Source: Toxorhynchites rutilus septentrionalis | Lineage: Eukaryota; Arthropoda; Insecta; Diptera; Culicidae | Assembly: GCF_029784135.1 (NCBI RefSeq) | Contig: NC_073745.1 | Coordinates: 107,270,365 to 107,334,364 of the forward strand | Length of the DNA stretch: 64,000 nucleotides | Reading direction: 5' to 3' | Part shown: one piece after another, positions 33,985-46,151 of the stretch | How positions within the stretch are numbered: the first letter of the stretch is position 1 | How the letters are laid out: each line of letters begins with the position of its first letter | Translations under genes and position numbers: made by a program | The notes under the pieces: generated by a model | Seen by the model: only the letters and a program-made list of their open reading frames with translations | Told to the model about the DNA's origin: nothing | The model's database searches: none

Positions 33985-34225
33985 ATCGTGGACGTAATAA
34001 AGGAGGACAAGTTAAGGGAAAGGCAAAGTCTCACTCGAACCGTGCAGGTCTCCAGTTCCCTGTTGGTCGCATTCACTGATTGCTCCGCAAGGGTAACTAG
34101 GCCGAACGGATTGGTGCCGGAGCACTAGTATACCTAACAGCGATTATAGAGTTTCGGCCGTCGGAGTGCTCGAGTTGGCTTGCAAAGCTGCTCACGACAA
34201 TCAGAAAACCCGCATCAAGAACAGA
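33985..34225 (+). pseudogene. Histone H2A pseudogene (PE-1 copy III, second)
   Basis: This is the fullest H2A relic. It reads [20 protein letters not shown] then VGRIH*LLRKGN*AERIGAGALVYLTAII, so the fold's first half is present with two stop codons. A one-base frame change leads into AAGVLELACKAAHDNQKTRI. The C-terminal part is replaced by unrelated sequence. A TATA box (GAGTATAAAACACGC, about 33910) lies upstream, and the stem-loop at 34449-34464 follows. Confidence 0.85.
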
Positions 34226-34448
34226 GCAGCTTCGGTTCGGCGCTCATCAAGGCAACAAATAGTTTCAGTGAGTGGCAAAGTGTTTCTCCGGCACGTCACA
34301 TTAAATGTAATTTACTGAACAACATGTCACAAGCTGGATGGGAAGAAATTTTCCAACTGTGAAAGCTGTGGCGAGTGGCAAACGTACAGGAAGCTGTGGC
34401 GAGTAGCTAAACAGGAATATCGAGTGATAACAAAAACACAACACCAAA

Positions 34449-34464
34449 GGTTCTTTTCAGAACC
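34449..34464 (+). promoter_or_regulatory. Histone mRNA 3' stem-loop
   Basis: GGTTCTTTTCAGAACC, perfectly paired, followed by ATCATCATATTCATAAAGAG. Confidence 0.8.
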
Positions 34465-34870
34465 ATCATCATATTCATAAAGAGTAAACAGTAAACTAAT
34501 CCATTTTTCAGGTAGATAGGTAGGTATTCACGTAGGAGAAGAAAATAAAACAATATATTTAAAATATATATTTAACAAAAGCTGTCCCCTTTGTATAGTC
34601 CTACGTCACTCCGGTTATGTCCCCGACATTACCCATCCGTCTTTTGTTATTTCGTTTTCAGGAAAATGACAAAAAATCGAGATAGCGCCAAACAAGAACA
34701 TTGTTCAAAACCTACATTTTTGTTCCTGTAGGAAGTTCAATCCAATGGTTTCACAATGTTTTTCTTTTATCAAAGTAATATTGTAGAAAAGTTAACATAT
34801 TTTTGAATTTTGTAAGGGTTTGTTTTTTGTTAGGTTTTGTGAGGTTATGTACTTTTCGCACAGAGTTGCT

Positions 34871-36729
34871 TTAAGGTGAAGGTGGAAGCTAGCCACAAAT
34901 GGATGCCACAATGGCGCTCATTTCTTTCATCTCCCTCCCTCACCCCTCACACCAGTGTGAAGAAAATGATCGATCAAACTGTAATCGATTACTCACAAGA
35001 TATTAAATTTTCACCTGCTTCGCACTGTATAGTGAAAAACGTCGGAAAACTCGAGCAAGTGCTCTGAAAGTTAAATTTTCATTTTTCAATCTTCGGCAAT
35101 GGTTTTGTTTGTATTGGTGAAAGCATCGTTATTTTTTCGACACTGATGCCAGACAACATCATCGAAACAGCTATCAAAACCACTCAATAAAATGTTATTC
35201 CTGAGTTATAGCGTTTCATGTTATGAAAATCAATAGGATAAAATTGTATTGATATCAATACAATCATTATTTTTACGTTTAATGGGTATATAATGTTAGT
35301 TTTAGCAACTTTAACATAGGGTAAGAAAATTGTATTGCAGAGCTCGGAACACTGCCACGGCTCTCTATGCTTTCAAAAACAATAAACGGAAAAGTATTAC
35401 ATTCAATCTAAATGTCTCGGCCAACGAAGAGAAGGGTTAAGGCTCTCCAACGTGAATATGTGAAAACAATACGATCAACGAAAGAAATATATTAAGGAAT
35501 TATCAACATCGAGTTACTATGCGGAAGAACTTGTTAATACCAAAAGTGACCCAATTCGCATGTGTTATAAATTTGCTCATGTTACGCTCGCGTATAATCA
35601 GAATCATATACAAATGCACCTTCTATATATATTTATATTTGCAATTGTTCATCGGAGGTGAAGGTGAAGTCACCTTAAGGTGAAGGTGGAAGCTAGCCAT
35701 TGTAGTAGTATAGGTAAACCCTCGTGTAAAAATGGGGTAATAGTGTTTGTGAGAGAAGAGCAAAGCACACGTAAATAGATCAATTCACTTATCAGACTGT
35801 GTGGCGCTTCATTGACACGAGTCTTTGAATACATTTGAAAAAAAAAACAAATAACAATTCAATACTAAAGTAAAATGTATGAACGATATGTTCCGATGAA
35901 CAATTGCAAATATAAATATATATAGAAGGTGCATTTGCATATGATTCTGATTATACGCGAGCGTAACATGAGCAAATTTATAACACATGCGAATTGGGGC
36001 ACTTTTGGTATTAACAAGTTCTTCCGCATAGTAACTCGATGTTGATAATTCCTTAATATATTTCTTTCGTTGATCGTATTGTTTTCACATATTCACGTTG
36101 GAGAGCCTTAACCCTTCTCTTCGTTGGCCGAGGCATTTAGATTGAATATCATACTTTTCCGTTTACTGTTTTTGAAAGCATAGGCAGCCGTGGCAGTGTT
36201 CCGAGCTCTGCAATACAATTTTCTTACCCAATGTTAAAGTTGCTAAAACTTACATTATAGACCCATTAAACGTAAAAATAATAATTGTATTGATATCAAC
36301 ACAATTTTATTCTATTGATTTTCATGACATGGAACGCTATGACTCCGGAATAACATTTTATTGAGCGTTTTTATAGCTGTTTCGATGATGTTGTTTGGTA
36401 TCAGTGTCGAAAAAATAACGATGCTTCCACCAATACAAACAAAACCATTGCAGAAGATTGAAAAACGAAAATTTAACTTTCAGAGCACTTGCTCGAGTTT
36501 TCCGACGTTCTTCACTATACGGTGCGACAGCAGATGAAAATTTAATATCTTGTGAGTAATCGATTAGAGTTTGGTTGATATTACTTGATGGGAAGTGTGC
36601 GAAAACGATAATTTTCTTCACACTGTTTCGCAAAATTATTGATTTTCGGGCGAGGGGTGAGGGAGGGAGATGAAAGAAATGAGCGCCATTGTGGCAGCCA
36701 TTTGTGGCTAGCTTCCACCTTCACCTTAA
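34871..36729. mobile_element. Foldback element with ~0.8-kb inverted arms
   Basis: The left arm 34871-35656 and right arm 35892-36729 are reverse complements. For example, both contain AGGTGAAGGTGGAAGCTAGCC at the outer ends and TTATACGCGAGCGTAACATG near the inner ends. The ends are TTAAGGTGAAGG and CCTTCACCTTAA, so TTAA may be the target duplication. The 235-bp spacer has a third copy of the end sequence (ACCTTAAGGTGAAGGTGG, about 35670). No transposase is present. Confidence 0.75.
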
Positions 36730-36734
36730 GGCGA

Positions 36735-37380
36735 AATTAAACAAGATGGAAGTTGGGTGTCAAAGAACAAATTGTAGAGTGTTTAGAGAGCTTTAATTTG
36801 AGTGATAGAAACATTCAAGTTTATTATGTGTTACCTTAAAACCACAAACTTTGAAGTTTTTCACTTCTGAAATGTTACTAAAATCCACTAACCAGGAAGT
36901 TTCACAACTGTATCCTGTATAAATTTCTTCCTGTCAAATAGATGCAACAGAATTGTTCTACGTAGCGAAATTTTTGTTTAATTAGAGCCCGAAACAGGAA
37001 AAAAGTTGAATAACTCTGTCATCGTTGTAATTCGAACTTATGCGTAGAAGGATTTTTATCATCAAATATAATTCTCTATCACTTCCTGGAAGAATTCGGA
37101 TTTTTTTTTATATAAGAAAGGTATTTTATGACTTTAAGGTGATGAATCAGAAAATAAATTTTTCTTTTACATTCAAAAAACCAAAAAATTATACATACAT
37201 TCAAAAAAACAAATAAAAAAATTTTTTTTTGACTCTATTACATATAGTGAAAAGAAATCGGAGACTGGATATAATCTAGTCCGCGCGTATTAAAAAAAAG
37301 ATTAGGTGCTTAGAAATGAGCAGTGCTTAAATTCTCCCAATCCAACCGTGTATTGAATTTTTACTTGGAATAAAAAGTAA
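36735..37380. other. AT-rich spacer, nothing recognised
   Basis: Poly-A/T tracts and short frames only. Confidence 0.25.
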
Positions 37381-37382
37381 CA

Positions 37383-38680
37383 GGAGGGTTGTGTCCGAGG
37401 CACGACCGCATAGTTAACGTAGGATTCGTTAGGCTATCTGTTGCATGGTGAATTTGGATTTGTTTGAAAAATTACATCGTTAAACTTTTTGATAACGATT
37501 TGGAGGCCCAGAAAAGGGCCGTTTTGTTTGGTTGTAAGGTATTATTTGTGCATTTCACTATTGGTTACAACCTAGTGATGTTGACAGAAGGATGGTGATT
37601 AGTCGTTGGATGGCGCGTATCACTACAGAAGTTTCTGAAGTGGAATGAGATATGATGAAAACCGCCCTCTGTGGCGCTGGACGAGATGACTTCTGTGTTC
37701 TTCATGGATGAAATAAAAAAAACCACCAATGTAATATAAGATAATTACCATTATCGAACACGATTATCAATTTTTGTCACCACAAAAACATGTTACTTCA
37801 TTATAAAGAAAACATATTTGAAATGGAAAAGGTAAATTTCAATTATAATTTTTACTTTCTGAGTGTTTATTCAATCCATTCCTTTAAACCCAACGGAACA
37901 CGATGCTATATGCCTCAATGCTAATTTTAATCGAAAGATCACCTTTTCGAACATTTCTTCACTTTTCCACTTTTTCTCGTCGCATTCATGAAATGAACAC
38001 AGTTTAAATCGGATGGTCCTATCTTGAGTGGGAATACACATGGTTTTATTTTTGAAAATTGAAATAACTCGTTTCATATTTCAAGTCATTTTTAACACAA
38101 CCGCTACCTTATATAATTTTACACTTACCCTTGTGCTAAACAGTTTACCATGCATGATCGGACATTGATATGAAATTTCACGAAGCAGCCAATATTAAAG
38201 TTTCAAATTCGAATTTTATTTGCTAGAATTAATCGTATCACTCACCTCACTTGCAATACACAAATGCCCCCGACTTGCATATATTTGCAACGCCGATTTC
38301 CACTGGCACCTTGGTTTCGAAGTTTGTAGTTTCATAAAATATATTATTTTATTCATTTTCACTGCAATGCATATTTGATGCAAAACCTTCGTAAATCCAT
38401 CAGAAAATGACTGAGCAATAATTGTGAGCACAAGAGAAAGCTTGTATCTTCGATTTCGACCAACAATAACGAGCTATTTTCGTTGGGATAACGGTTGAGG
38501 TTTTTTAATTGTTTGATAATTAGTTTCATGACATGGAGTCTTAATTCAATGTAAAAAAATGTTACGGAGTGTCGAAATCGATTGACACAAAAATCACATC
38601 AATTCATCATGAAATAACTGAGCAATAAGCGTTTGAAATTGGACATTTTTCACGATGCGATCGATTTTCGTTTTTTAATT
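37383..38680 (-). mobile_element. PE-3 copy B (diverged)
   Basis: The 3' module GGTTGTGTCCGAGGCACGACC-GCATAGTT-AACGTAGGATTCG lies at 37386-37430 with the body to the right. It matches 18122-19787 inverted through the histone stem-loop (37505-37520, minus, loop changed to TTTTCT), the GTCGCATTCATGAA region, one minisatellite unit (38265-38330) and GATTTCGACACTCCGTAAC. The 5' hairpin is eroded near 38680. Confidence 0.6.
37505..37520 (-). promoter_or_regulatory. Mutated histone 3' stem-loop
   Basis: The minus strand GGCCCTTTTCTGGGCC keeps the stem but has the loop-side A changed to T. The downstream element is AAAAAG. Confidence 0.55.
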
Positions 38681-38946
38681 TATTTAATTTTTCCTCTCCA
38701 CGGTAGCAGCCAGGGCTCGACATAGTCATAGTCATCTGAGGATAGTCAGCTGACTATCTGACTGATTATATCCGTATTCAGTCGGAAATGACTTTTGGCT
38801 TTTTCACGCAGTTTCTCGGGCTCTCCCTTTACCGACTCGTCTATATCATTTCGATCTTCCCTGTCAATTTGTTTTCATTGCATTTTGAAGTGACTTCCCC
38901 CAAAACGAATTCGTTCCTCTCTCTATCCCATGTATATCGTATGCAT

Positions 38947-39494
38947 TAGGGTGCCAATGAAAATGGACATCTCTAATTTCAAAAAGTTACCACATAAAAA
39001 ATGTTCTCTACCTCGAAAAGACACCCTATGCCAAATATCAGCTCAATCGGACTTACGGGAGAGTGGCGCAAAGCGGTCAAAGTTTGAGTTTTTTGAAAAC
39101 CGAAAAATAACTCAAGGGGGGAATGAAATGAAAAATCAAGACAACTATTTTTATAGGCACTTAAAACCATACGTTTCGTCTCGTATTCCGAAAAAAAACC
39201 CAGTGTCGATTTTTGACAAAATTTTTTTCTCGAGATGCCACAAATTCTCTTTCATGCAATTTAAAGACATTTGGCATCAATTTTTTTTTTCGAAAACCCC
39301 GATTTCCTTTACTCCCCCCTTGGGTGATTTTTCGATTTTCAAAAAAACTCAAACTTTGACCGCTTTGCGCCACCCTTAAGTCCGATTGAGCTGATATTTG
39401 GCATAGGATGTTTTTTCGAGGTGGTGCACATTTTGTATAGGGTAACTTTTTGAAATTTGAGTTTGGGAAAACCCATACATTCATTGGCACCTTA
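38947..39494. mobile_element. Foldback MITE with AGGTGCCAATG ends
   Basis: The left half (AGGGTGCCAATGAAAATGG ... AAAGTTACC ... GCGCAAAGCGGTCAAAGTTTG) and the right half (its reverse complement ending CATTGGCACCTT) form a nearly complete hairpin. The flanks show TTA/TAA. The ORFs on both strands are mirror shadows. A second, diverged copy lies at 56040-56383. Confidence 0.75.
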
Positions 39495-39499
39495 ATATA

Positions 39500-40240
39500 T
39501 ATGATATCTATTTTCTTTTTTCTTCTTCAATTTGACGCGTGTCGTAGAAATAGGTATATAAGAAACGTCCGTAAACCTAGTGTTAAATTCAATTTTTTAG
39601 TAATTTTTTAAATCATTTATCCAATATATTATTTTGCCTCAATAGTTAATTGATTTCCCAACAACTTTGAAGTGCATTTTATTTCAATCAGAAATCGAGA
39701 TTTCTAGTTATGATTTTTTGAAAAAAAGTAAACTATTCTGGATACTATGCCCTTATAAAAATCAGTCGTAATAGAGAATGGTCAACTGATAATAAAAATT
39801 ATGAATTTGGGTAGTTGCCAACAAATGATTCAAAAAAAATGGAGAGGGTCGAGGCAGAGGTCGGCCGATTTGGCGTGAAATTGCTCTATTTGAAGTGGTG
39901 AGAAATCGATTTCGAAGAAATGATTTATTTAATTTTTACTTGAAAATCAAATATTGCCGTGCAAAATGCTGTAACTGTTCAGATGAAGTCGAACAGCACA
40001 TTGGAGTCATATTCTAATTTGTGATTGGTTCCTATCATGTCAACACCGACCATGCTGTTTAACAACCGTTGCTGTTTTACATATTTATGTTGGGATACCG
40101 ATTATTGATTCCACCGGGAATCTTCGATAAATTTCAAACTCGCTTAAATTTTATTTATGTTTGTTATGTTATCATAAGTCAGTTATACCGTTACCAAAAT
40201 AAACAAAGATAGGAAATGTAGGGAAGAAGTAACGTAGTAT
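39500..40240. other. AT-rich spacer, nothing recognised
   Basis: No gene or shared repeat seen. Confidence 0.25.
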
Positions 40241-40438
40241 CCAGGAGCAGGCTTGGACGCTAAAGTGTTGAAGCGAACACTTTTTCTTTCAAGCTGCCCT
40301 CGCTTCGCCCGTCTTCATCACAACAGTTCACAGTTGCACTTGTTGATTCCAGTAGGCCTGCTGGTTCTGATTCTGTATTCAGCTTTCGGCTCCCGCCCCG
40401 TGCGGACGTGTATTGCCTCCGCCCGCGCCAGATAGTGG

Positions 40439-40446
40439 TATAAAAG
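40439..40446 (+). promoter_or_regulatory. TATA-box promoter
   Basis: TATAAAAG lies in a GC-rich, non-repeat stretch (40240-40730), followed about 25-30 bases later by GCATCCACC. It fits a pol II promoter for the exon at 40695. The exact start site cannot be fixed by eye. Confidence 0.5.
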
Positions 40447-40694
40447 TATCAGTCGCCGGCATCCACCCGGCAAATCGAGCGTGGTTTTCCGCGACATGTA
40501 GTGTTCTTGTTTCAAGCGCAAAACAAAGTCAAGTTGTCGGGAAATACGCTGATTTGATTAGCATCCTTTCTTCGTTTTTTTTTTCGGTGTGCGTATCAGT
40601 TATTGTTTGTTTTGGATAGACGATCGAACGGCGTTTCGGTGTGCAATTCATCTCCAGTGAGCGAAAGTGATTCGAAGAGGAAGGAGAGTCAGTG

Positions 40695-40728
40695 ATGATG
40701 GCTTACCGGCGAAGCAGCAATAGCGCTG
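40695..40728 (+). CDS. Candidate short first coding exon
   Basis: After a roughly 225-nt leader, ATGATG opens MMAYRRSSNSA and meets donor GCTG|GTAATG at 40729 (phase 1). The leader and exon are GC-rich and unlike the flanking repeats. Joining to the next good exon (52263) would give a short uORF ending after about 20 codons, so either another exon lies between or this ATG is only an upstream ORF. Gene identity unknown. Confidence 0.35.
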
Positions 40729-40730
40729 GT

Positions 40731-42592
40731 AATGTATCTTGTTTTGTGAATAATGAGGTTTACGATGTGTTAGGATTTCTTAGTAACTGAGAAGTGGAGA
40801 GTCATACACAAAAATGCACAGAGATCCAGCAGTGACGAGAATTATTCGCGAATCGGTGTGATCATGAATTTTAAGAAACAGGTTTCGGGAAATCATTCAC
40901 ATATTGCCTACTCGCCGATATTGAAATGATTAGCGAGGGATATGTCGGCTTGTGTTAGTTTCTGAGAATGATGCCACTCTGTCTCCGATGGAACAATTAT
41001 TAGGAATCGGTGGCGCCAGAACACAGAAAAAAGAATCATATAGATAAGAAGTTATCGATAAATGGATGTGTTTGAGAATTTTGTATGTTGAACTCTTCAA
41101 GGATTTGAACTATCTTCGCATGTTGTACCATTTCTTGTCCTAGTCCTATTTCTTATTTTTTTGTGTATTTCTATCTGTATTGCGATTAGTGATTTAATCT
41201 GTACATCACATACATGAATTGTCACTGTCCCCGGAGTTTCTAGTTGTAACTTCGTTCTGCATCAAGCAGTATCTCTTTGAGAACTTAAAGGGCTTCTAAA
41301 AAGCGATTTTTCATGAAAAATGACTCATTTTTAACAAAAATAGCCGCCATTTTGGCAATTTTTCGAATTTTCTAAAACCCATATGTACCGTTTAAGTATT
41401 GTCCTAAAGGTTCAAAATATTCATTGGAATTTGTTCTACGACGCCCCGTTGCTTCAGAACCGGTAGCACTAGTAAGGTACCGATTCCAACAGCGTAATAA
41501 TTATTATTCGTGCGCTCAAAAAATACAAAATACATCTTCAAATATACCTTCAACAATAACCAATATACCCGAACACTTCACTTTATTCCTAACATCCGAG
41601 AAAAATTCACGAAAATTCATTATTTTTCAATCTTCTAGACAGGGGTCCGCCTTAAGTGGAATTGTCCACGCGACCAAGCTATGTAGCTTACAGCACAGCC
41701 TTCCAAAGTCAACAGGACTTCGATCAAGTAGCACACTCTAGATTCCAATTTAAAGCATGGGCTTACGATGTTCGCACCTATGATCAACTTCAAACAAAAA
41801 ATTTTGTCTAATATTTTGTAATACAAAATGTCTTCTTTTCTTTTAGAACACTCGATCTTTTTGCACGACAACGCTCATGCACATGTCACAAAGTGGTCAT
41901 GAAAGCTTTGGAAATGCTTCTATAAAACGTTCCACTTCACCTGCAGTACGAACTACAGTAATCGTTCGATAACCGGACCTGCTTCTGAACTGGGTGAACG
42001 TGAACTGTAGCCCAGTGAAAGAGCAGCAATGCGTAAACAATTGACGTCATATTCAATTTGAAGATTTTTTGTGAGGGGCATTCAAATGTAATTTGAGATG
42101 TTATATGAATTGACATTATTTACGAATAACAAAACCATTGATTGAATTACAGAAAAATAATTTCCCCAAATTATATTTCATACCTGTTATTGCACTTAAT
42201 GCAAAATTTTCAGTGGAAACCTTTTGTGTATCCAATTTCACGATACAGTGTATAGTGCTTTACAATGTTCTATGTAAAGTCATTATCATCTACATAGAAT
42301 ACTAATTCGATTTGGAAAAGTTGACTTTTATGATTAATACTTATTTTAAATTTGTGTTCATTTCTCTTGAAAATCCATTATTGTCGTTGTCGCTTTCCAA
42401 ATTCGTAATACGAATGCTAATTAGAAAAAAAAATAATTGAAGCTCCCCTCGTTTTGTTTGACGTTTTACATGCCGGTCCAGTAAGCAAGCGAATGTCGAT
42501 AACTGGGCTTAGCCTTGTTACTGAACGATAACTGTACACACCAACACCAGAACCTTATTGGGTGTTTGTTTCAGCGGGTTACTCGTATTGTC
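40731..42592. other. Probable intron, no coding signal
   Basis: AT-rich DNA after the 40729 donor. The open frame at 41424-41741 has no recognisable domain. Confidence 0.3.
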
Positions 42593-42597
42593 CGACG

Positions 42598-42847
42598 TGT
42601 GAAACTTCTGATATTCACTGCACGGGTTCCTCAATGCTGTTTGTATAATCCTACAGTGAAACCACCCGATACAGAGAGGAAATATTAAGTGTGGCTTACC
42701 TATTCCACCGTTGTCTGCTGAAGGAGGAAATGAAGTGGAAATGTATGCTACTACTGCTGCTATGATATAACACCAACATCACTGTTATACTGTCAGCTGC
42801 GAGGGGTAGGGTATTGTGCATTTGATCTTTCTTCCACGCACCTCACA
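42598..42847 (-). repeat. 3' LTR
   Basis: TGTGAAACTTCTG...CGCACCTCACA on the plus strand. Followed by the polypyrimidine tract TCTCCCTTCTCCCTTCTTC (42848 on). Confidence 0.9.
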
Positions 42848-44199
42848 TCTCCCTTCTCCCTTCTTCTTTTTGTGTTGTTTTTGTTTGTCTTTTGTCTGTC
42901 ATTCCAATTTATATTTTTTCAATCTACGATACGGAATACCCCAAAAAATATGATTAAACATATTCTGCTGCGTGAATTTTCTCTGATTACAGTCCTCACG
43001 GTCAATTCTGACCTGGATTATCTATCTATAACAAATATTGTTTGCCACATGTCCACATATTTTATAGGGTAGGAAATAAAAAAAATGACGACACTCTCTC
43101 TGGGTGCCATCTGTGTACTCAACGCGCAGCGATAGAAACAAGTACTGCACGCACTCGATAACACACCAACTGTCAAAATTCATTGATTGCGCTGTCTATT
43201 ATTTTCTTGTTTTTGAATCATTCAGTTGACTATTTTGGAAAAGAAATATCAATGACATTATTTTGCATGCATGGCGGTAGTTTAAGTGGAATTTGTAAAA
43301 AAAACAATTATTTATATATTGCTCGCTTACACTGTTTTATTTTAGGTGTGTCTATCTGATGATCAATAGTGAAGGTAAAACCGTTTGAATGATCCTTGTC
43401 AATCGCACAGTCAGATGAATAACCAGGAGCTCTTTTTTCCTCTGCTTGCTTTTGGAATTTCCTCTGGACTCTGTTCTTTAGTTTCTACTTTTCGCCATGA
43501 ATACACTTTTATCGTTCGAGTGACATGTCATCTGAGCGGATACCATCATTGTCATTCAAGAGTAAGCTACCATTATGCTCTTGTACTACCCTTAGAAAAA
43601 TCCTCGGTCGAAAACTACTAAATACATTTGGTAATGCAAAAATAGTAGAATGTACAAATTTTTTGTACATATTGTCAACAAACCCGCATCCCTACCAGAG
43701 ATTAGTATATTTTACTCGATAACATTAGTAAGCTTGGATATTGTCATATCTGAAAATTGGTGAGAAAAGCGCGTATTAATCATTTTCATTGTTCCCATAA
43801 GGCAATACGGAGGTATAATAAGGATATAATTCTGATACGTGCATTTTCGGCGAGAAAATGTAGCCGATATTGGGCTTCCGAATCATGGTTCTGCTTGACA
43901 TATGTGTTTATTAGTACGGTCGAAAATGACTATAGATTAGTAGTATTTACCAAAAAATTCGTTATATTTACTAATTATTTCTCTCAGTGTACAACCTAAC
44001 GTCCATTGTCAAATCTTGAATCTCCCTTAGTTTTAGATTATTGCTCGGTTATTACGGTGTCGCCAGGCTGAACATTGCACGGTCTAGCGTATCGCGTTTT
44101 ATCCTAATACTTTTTCGAAGACAGTTTCGTCTTTGCGTCCCTTTCGTTGAGCAACTGTTCATCAATATGCGCTTATCCTCGGTTCAATAGTGAAACCAC

Positions 44200-44552
44200 C
44201 CTGGTTTTTTCAGCATGACTTCCTCTGGAAAAATTGGTGGTTGAGTGAGCAGCAGCATTATGCGGCTGTATTGCAGCCTGCAGTCCATCATTGTAGTTGT
44301 TCCCGGTTAGCTTTATTAAAAATTCTCATGAATTTTTCGACTAACCCATTTTGTTGTGGGAAAAATGGTGTAGTGAATATTGTCTGTTCCACAACAATCG
44401 CTTCCATATTCTTCAGTATTAAATGGTGGACTATTGGAATCGAGCGCAATCGTCTCCCAAACCGTTTTAGGAGTGAATATCTTTTGCATTGTAATTGGTT
44501 TCACCGGTCTACCATTTATGGCACAAGTTTCGCATGAACCATTGATCAACAT
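44200..44552 (-). pseudogene. Integrase scrap with internal deletion
   Basis: The minus frame reads CETCAINGRPVKPITM then WETIALD (first catalytic D), and jumps to SNSPPFNTEEYGS (the second-D region, D replaced by S), skipping about 60 residues. The rest, TTKWVSRKIHENF, is like the LVERKI..NF helix with further damage. Confidence 0.6.
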
Positions 44553-44759
44553 CTGTGGCTATGCCAGGTCACCATACTCGCTTTCGTAAAATGCTTTTAA
44601 ATTTCGCTGTTTTTTGAAGTTCAACTGGAATCACGACACAAATGAGTTTTGTCAAATATTCCGTTCCTGATGGATAAGTTGAAATCTACTACAAAGCTTC
44701 CAGTTCCAGTTGGAGTGTTTCACCTTTTATAGTTGAATTCCAGGACGACATTAACGCGT

Positions 44760-45563
44760 TTTAGTTGCAGCAAAATGCCCAAGTTGACCGCATTTGTTGC
44801 ATTTCAATTTCAATACGGGCAGCACCTATTCCAGTGAGCCCTCCTATTACATACGCTTCACCTCTCGTTGCCGATTGTACGATGAATTTTACTTCGTAAC
44901 TAAATGTGCTAGCAGTTCTAGCAAGTTCGCTGTTGGACATGCCCTTGAGCAACTGAGCCCTGATGAAACGATCCTGATCTGCTGCACTATACTCACGAAG
45001 ACGTACATTCTTCATTGGTCTGACCTGGAAACTCATAATCGATTTCTCCGATCGTTGTCGCGTGCACGAAAATGCTTCGTGCTCAACCGCGGTGTCGATT
45101 GTTCATCAAAAATTACTTTCGTTGTTCTTAATAAAAGTTGTGTAGCAATGACCTTTCGTCAGGTTTGGCCTCAACTTACATACTCGTACAATACCCTGCA
45201 ATTCTTCACCCATTGAAAGAAAAAGCAGTTGTGACCGTTGTATAGGTCACACACGTTAGATAGAAATGCTGCGATCTCAGAGCTTCCAATATATTCGAAC
45301 CACCCTTCCCGCATTTTGTTTGCATTTACGTTTTTTAAAGAAAGGTTCGATTTGGTCGCATCGGACGTTCGTATTACTTGTCGTCGCTTCATACGCCGGA
45401 ATGTCACGACACTTCTAGCTATCATCTGCTTCAGTGTTTCCTGTTGACTATGTTGACTGAGAACTATTGTTACTGAACGAGCATTTCCCAGCTCGCTGTT
45501 TCTTTTCGATATTGGGTGGTTTCTTCGACACACCATTTTTTTCAAAAGCGGTTGTCCCAACAC
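44760..45563 (-). pseudogene. Degenerate gypsy-type gag
   Basis: Two frames hold gag-like text: EGWFEYIGSSEIAAF with following sequence (45171-45563), then after stops KNVRLREYSAADQDRFIRAQ and SELARTASTFSYEVKFIVQ (44761-45036). Such text is typical of mosquito Ty3/gypsy gag. There are stops and at least one frameshift, and no zinc knuckle remains. Confidence 0.6.
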
Positions 45564-45800
45564 GCAGTTTTTTAGGCGGTTGTTCCGACACGCCCCCTTT
45601 TACAAGCGGTTTTCCCAACACGCATTCTTTTAGGCGGTTGTCCCGACACGCCCCCTTTTGCAAGCGGTTGTCCCAACACGCATTCTTTTAGACGGTTGTC
45701 CCGACACGTCACTTTTTCAAGCGGTTATCCCAACACGCAACATCTCAGGCGGTTGTCCCGACACGCCATTTATTATCACAGACGGTTGTCCCAACACGCC
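45530..45800. repeat. Tandem repeat in the LTR element leader
   Basis: Units alternating GGCGGTTGTCCCGACACGCC and AAGCGGTTGTCCCAACACGC repeat about every 30 bases (roughly 9 half-units). They lie just inside the primer-binding site of the minus-strand element. Translated on the minus strand they give repeated KGGVSEQPPKK-like text. Confidence 0.8.
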
Positions 45801-45901
45801 ATTTTCTTAAATTTCTTTCCTCTATACCGGATGATTTCACTGAATATTTAACGTATCGTTTTTTTGGCAAAAAAACATAAAATGTCCGGCAGGATCGCCA
45901 A

Positions 45902-46151
45902 TGTGAAACTTCTGATATTCACTGCACGGGTTCCTCAATGCTGTTTGTATAATCCTACAGTGAAATCACCCGATACAGAGAGGAAATATTAAGTGTGGCT
46001 TACCTATTCCACCGTTGTCTGCTGAAGGAGTAAATGAAGTGGAAATGTATGCTACTACTGCTGCTATGATATAACACCAACATCACTGTTATACTGTCAG
46101 CTGCGAGGGGTAGGGTATTGTGCATTTGATCTTTCTTCCACGCACCTCACA
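45902..46151 (-). repeat. 5' LTR
   Basis: Same sequence as the 3' LTR with a few base differences (for example AAATCACC for AAACCACC and GGAGTAAAT for GGAGGAAAT). Preceded on the plus strand by GGCAGGATCGCCA, the complement of the primer-binding site. Confidence 0.9.

Larger units (their letters stand above)
32160..34641 (+). mobile_element. PE-1 copy III
   Basis: It begins at GACGTAGGACTACGTC after T9 (32151-32159) and ends ...TAGTCCTACGTCACTCCGG-TTATGTCCCCGACATTACCCATCCGTC before TTTT (34642-34645). It is the best-preserved copy: both H2A pieces are longest here, with stem-loops at 33121 (+), 33733 (-) and 34449 (+). Differences from copy II are few by eye, suggesting recent spread. Confidence 0.7.
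42598..46151 (-). mobile_element. Complete LTR retrotransposon, coding-dead (gypsy group)
   Basis: Two 250-bp LTRs (42598-42847 and 45902-46151) begin TGTG and end CACA and differ at only a few positions by eye. Each side carries the 5-bp duplication CGACG (42593-42597, 46152-46156). On the minus strand the primer-binding site TGGCGATCCTGCCGGAC follows the 5' LTR, and a purine tract (AAGAAGAAGGGAGAAGGGAGA) precedes the 3' LTR. Inside are remnants of gag (about 44760-45560) and an integrase scrap (44316-44552), all broken. No reverse transcriptase was found, so it is non-autonomous. Confidence 0.9.

Noticed and set aside
38930..39490. Two long frames (149 and 109 codons) on opposite strands
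   Set aside because: They are mirror reads of a foldback MITE, not genes.
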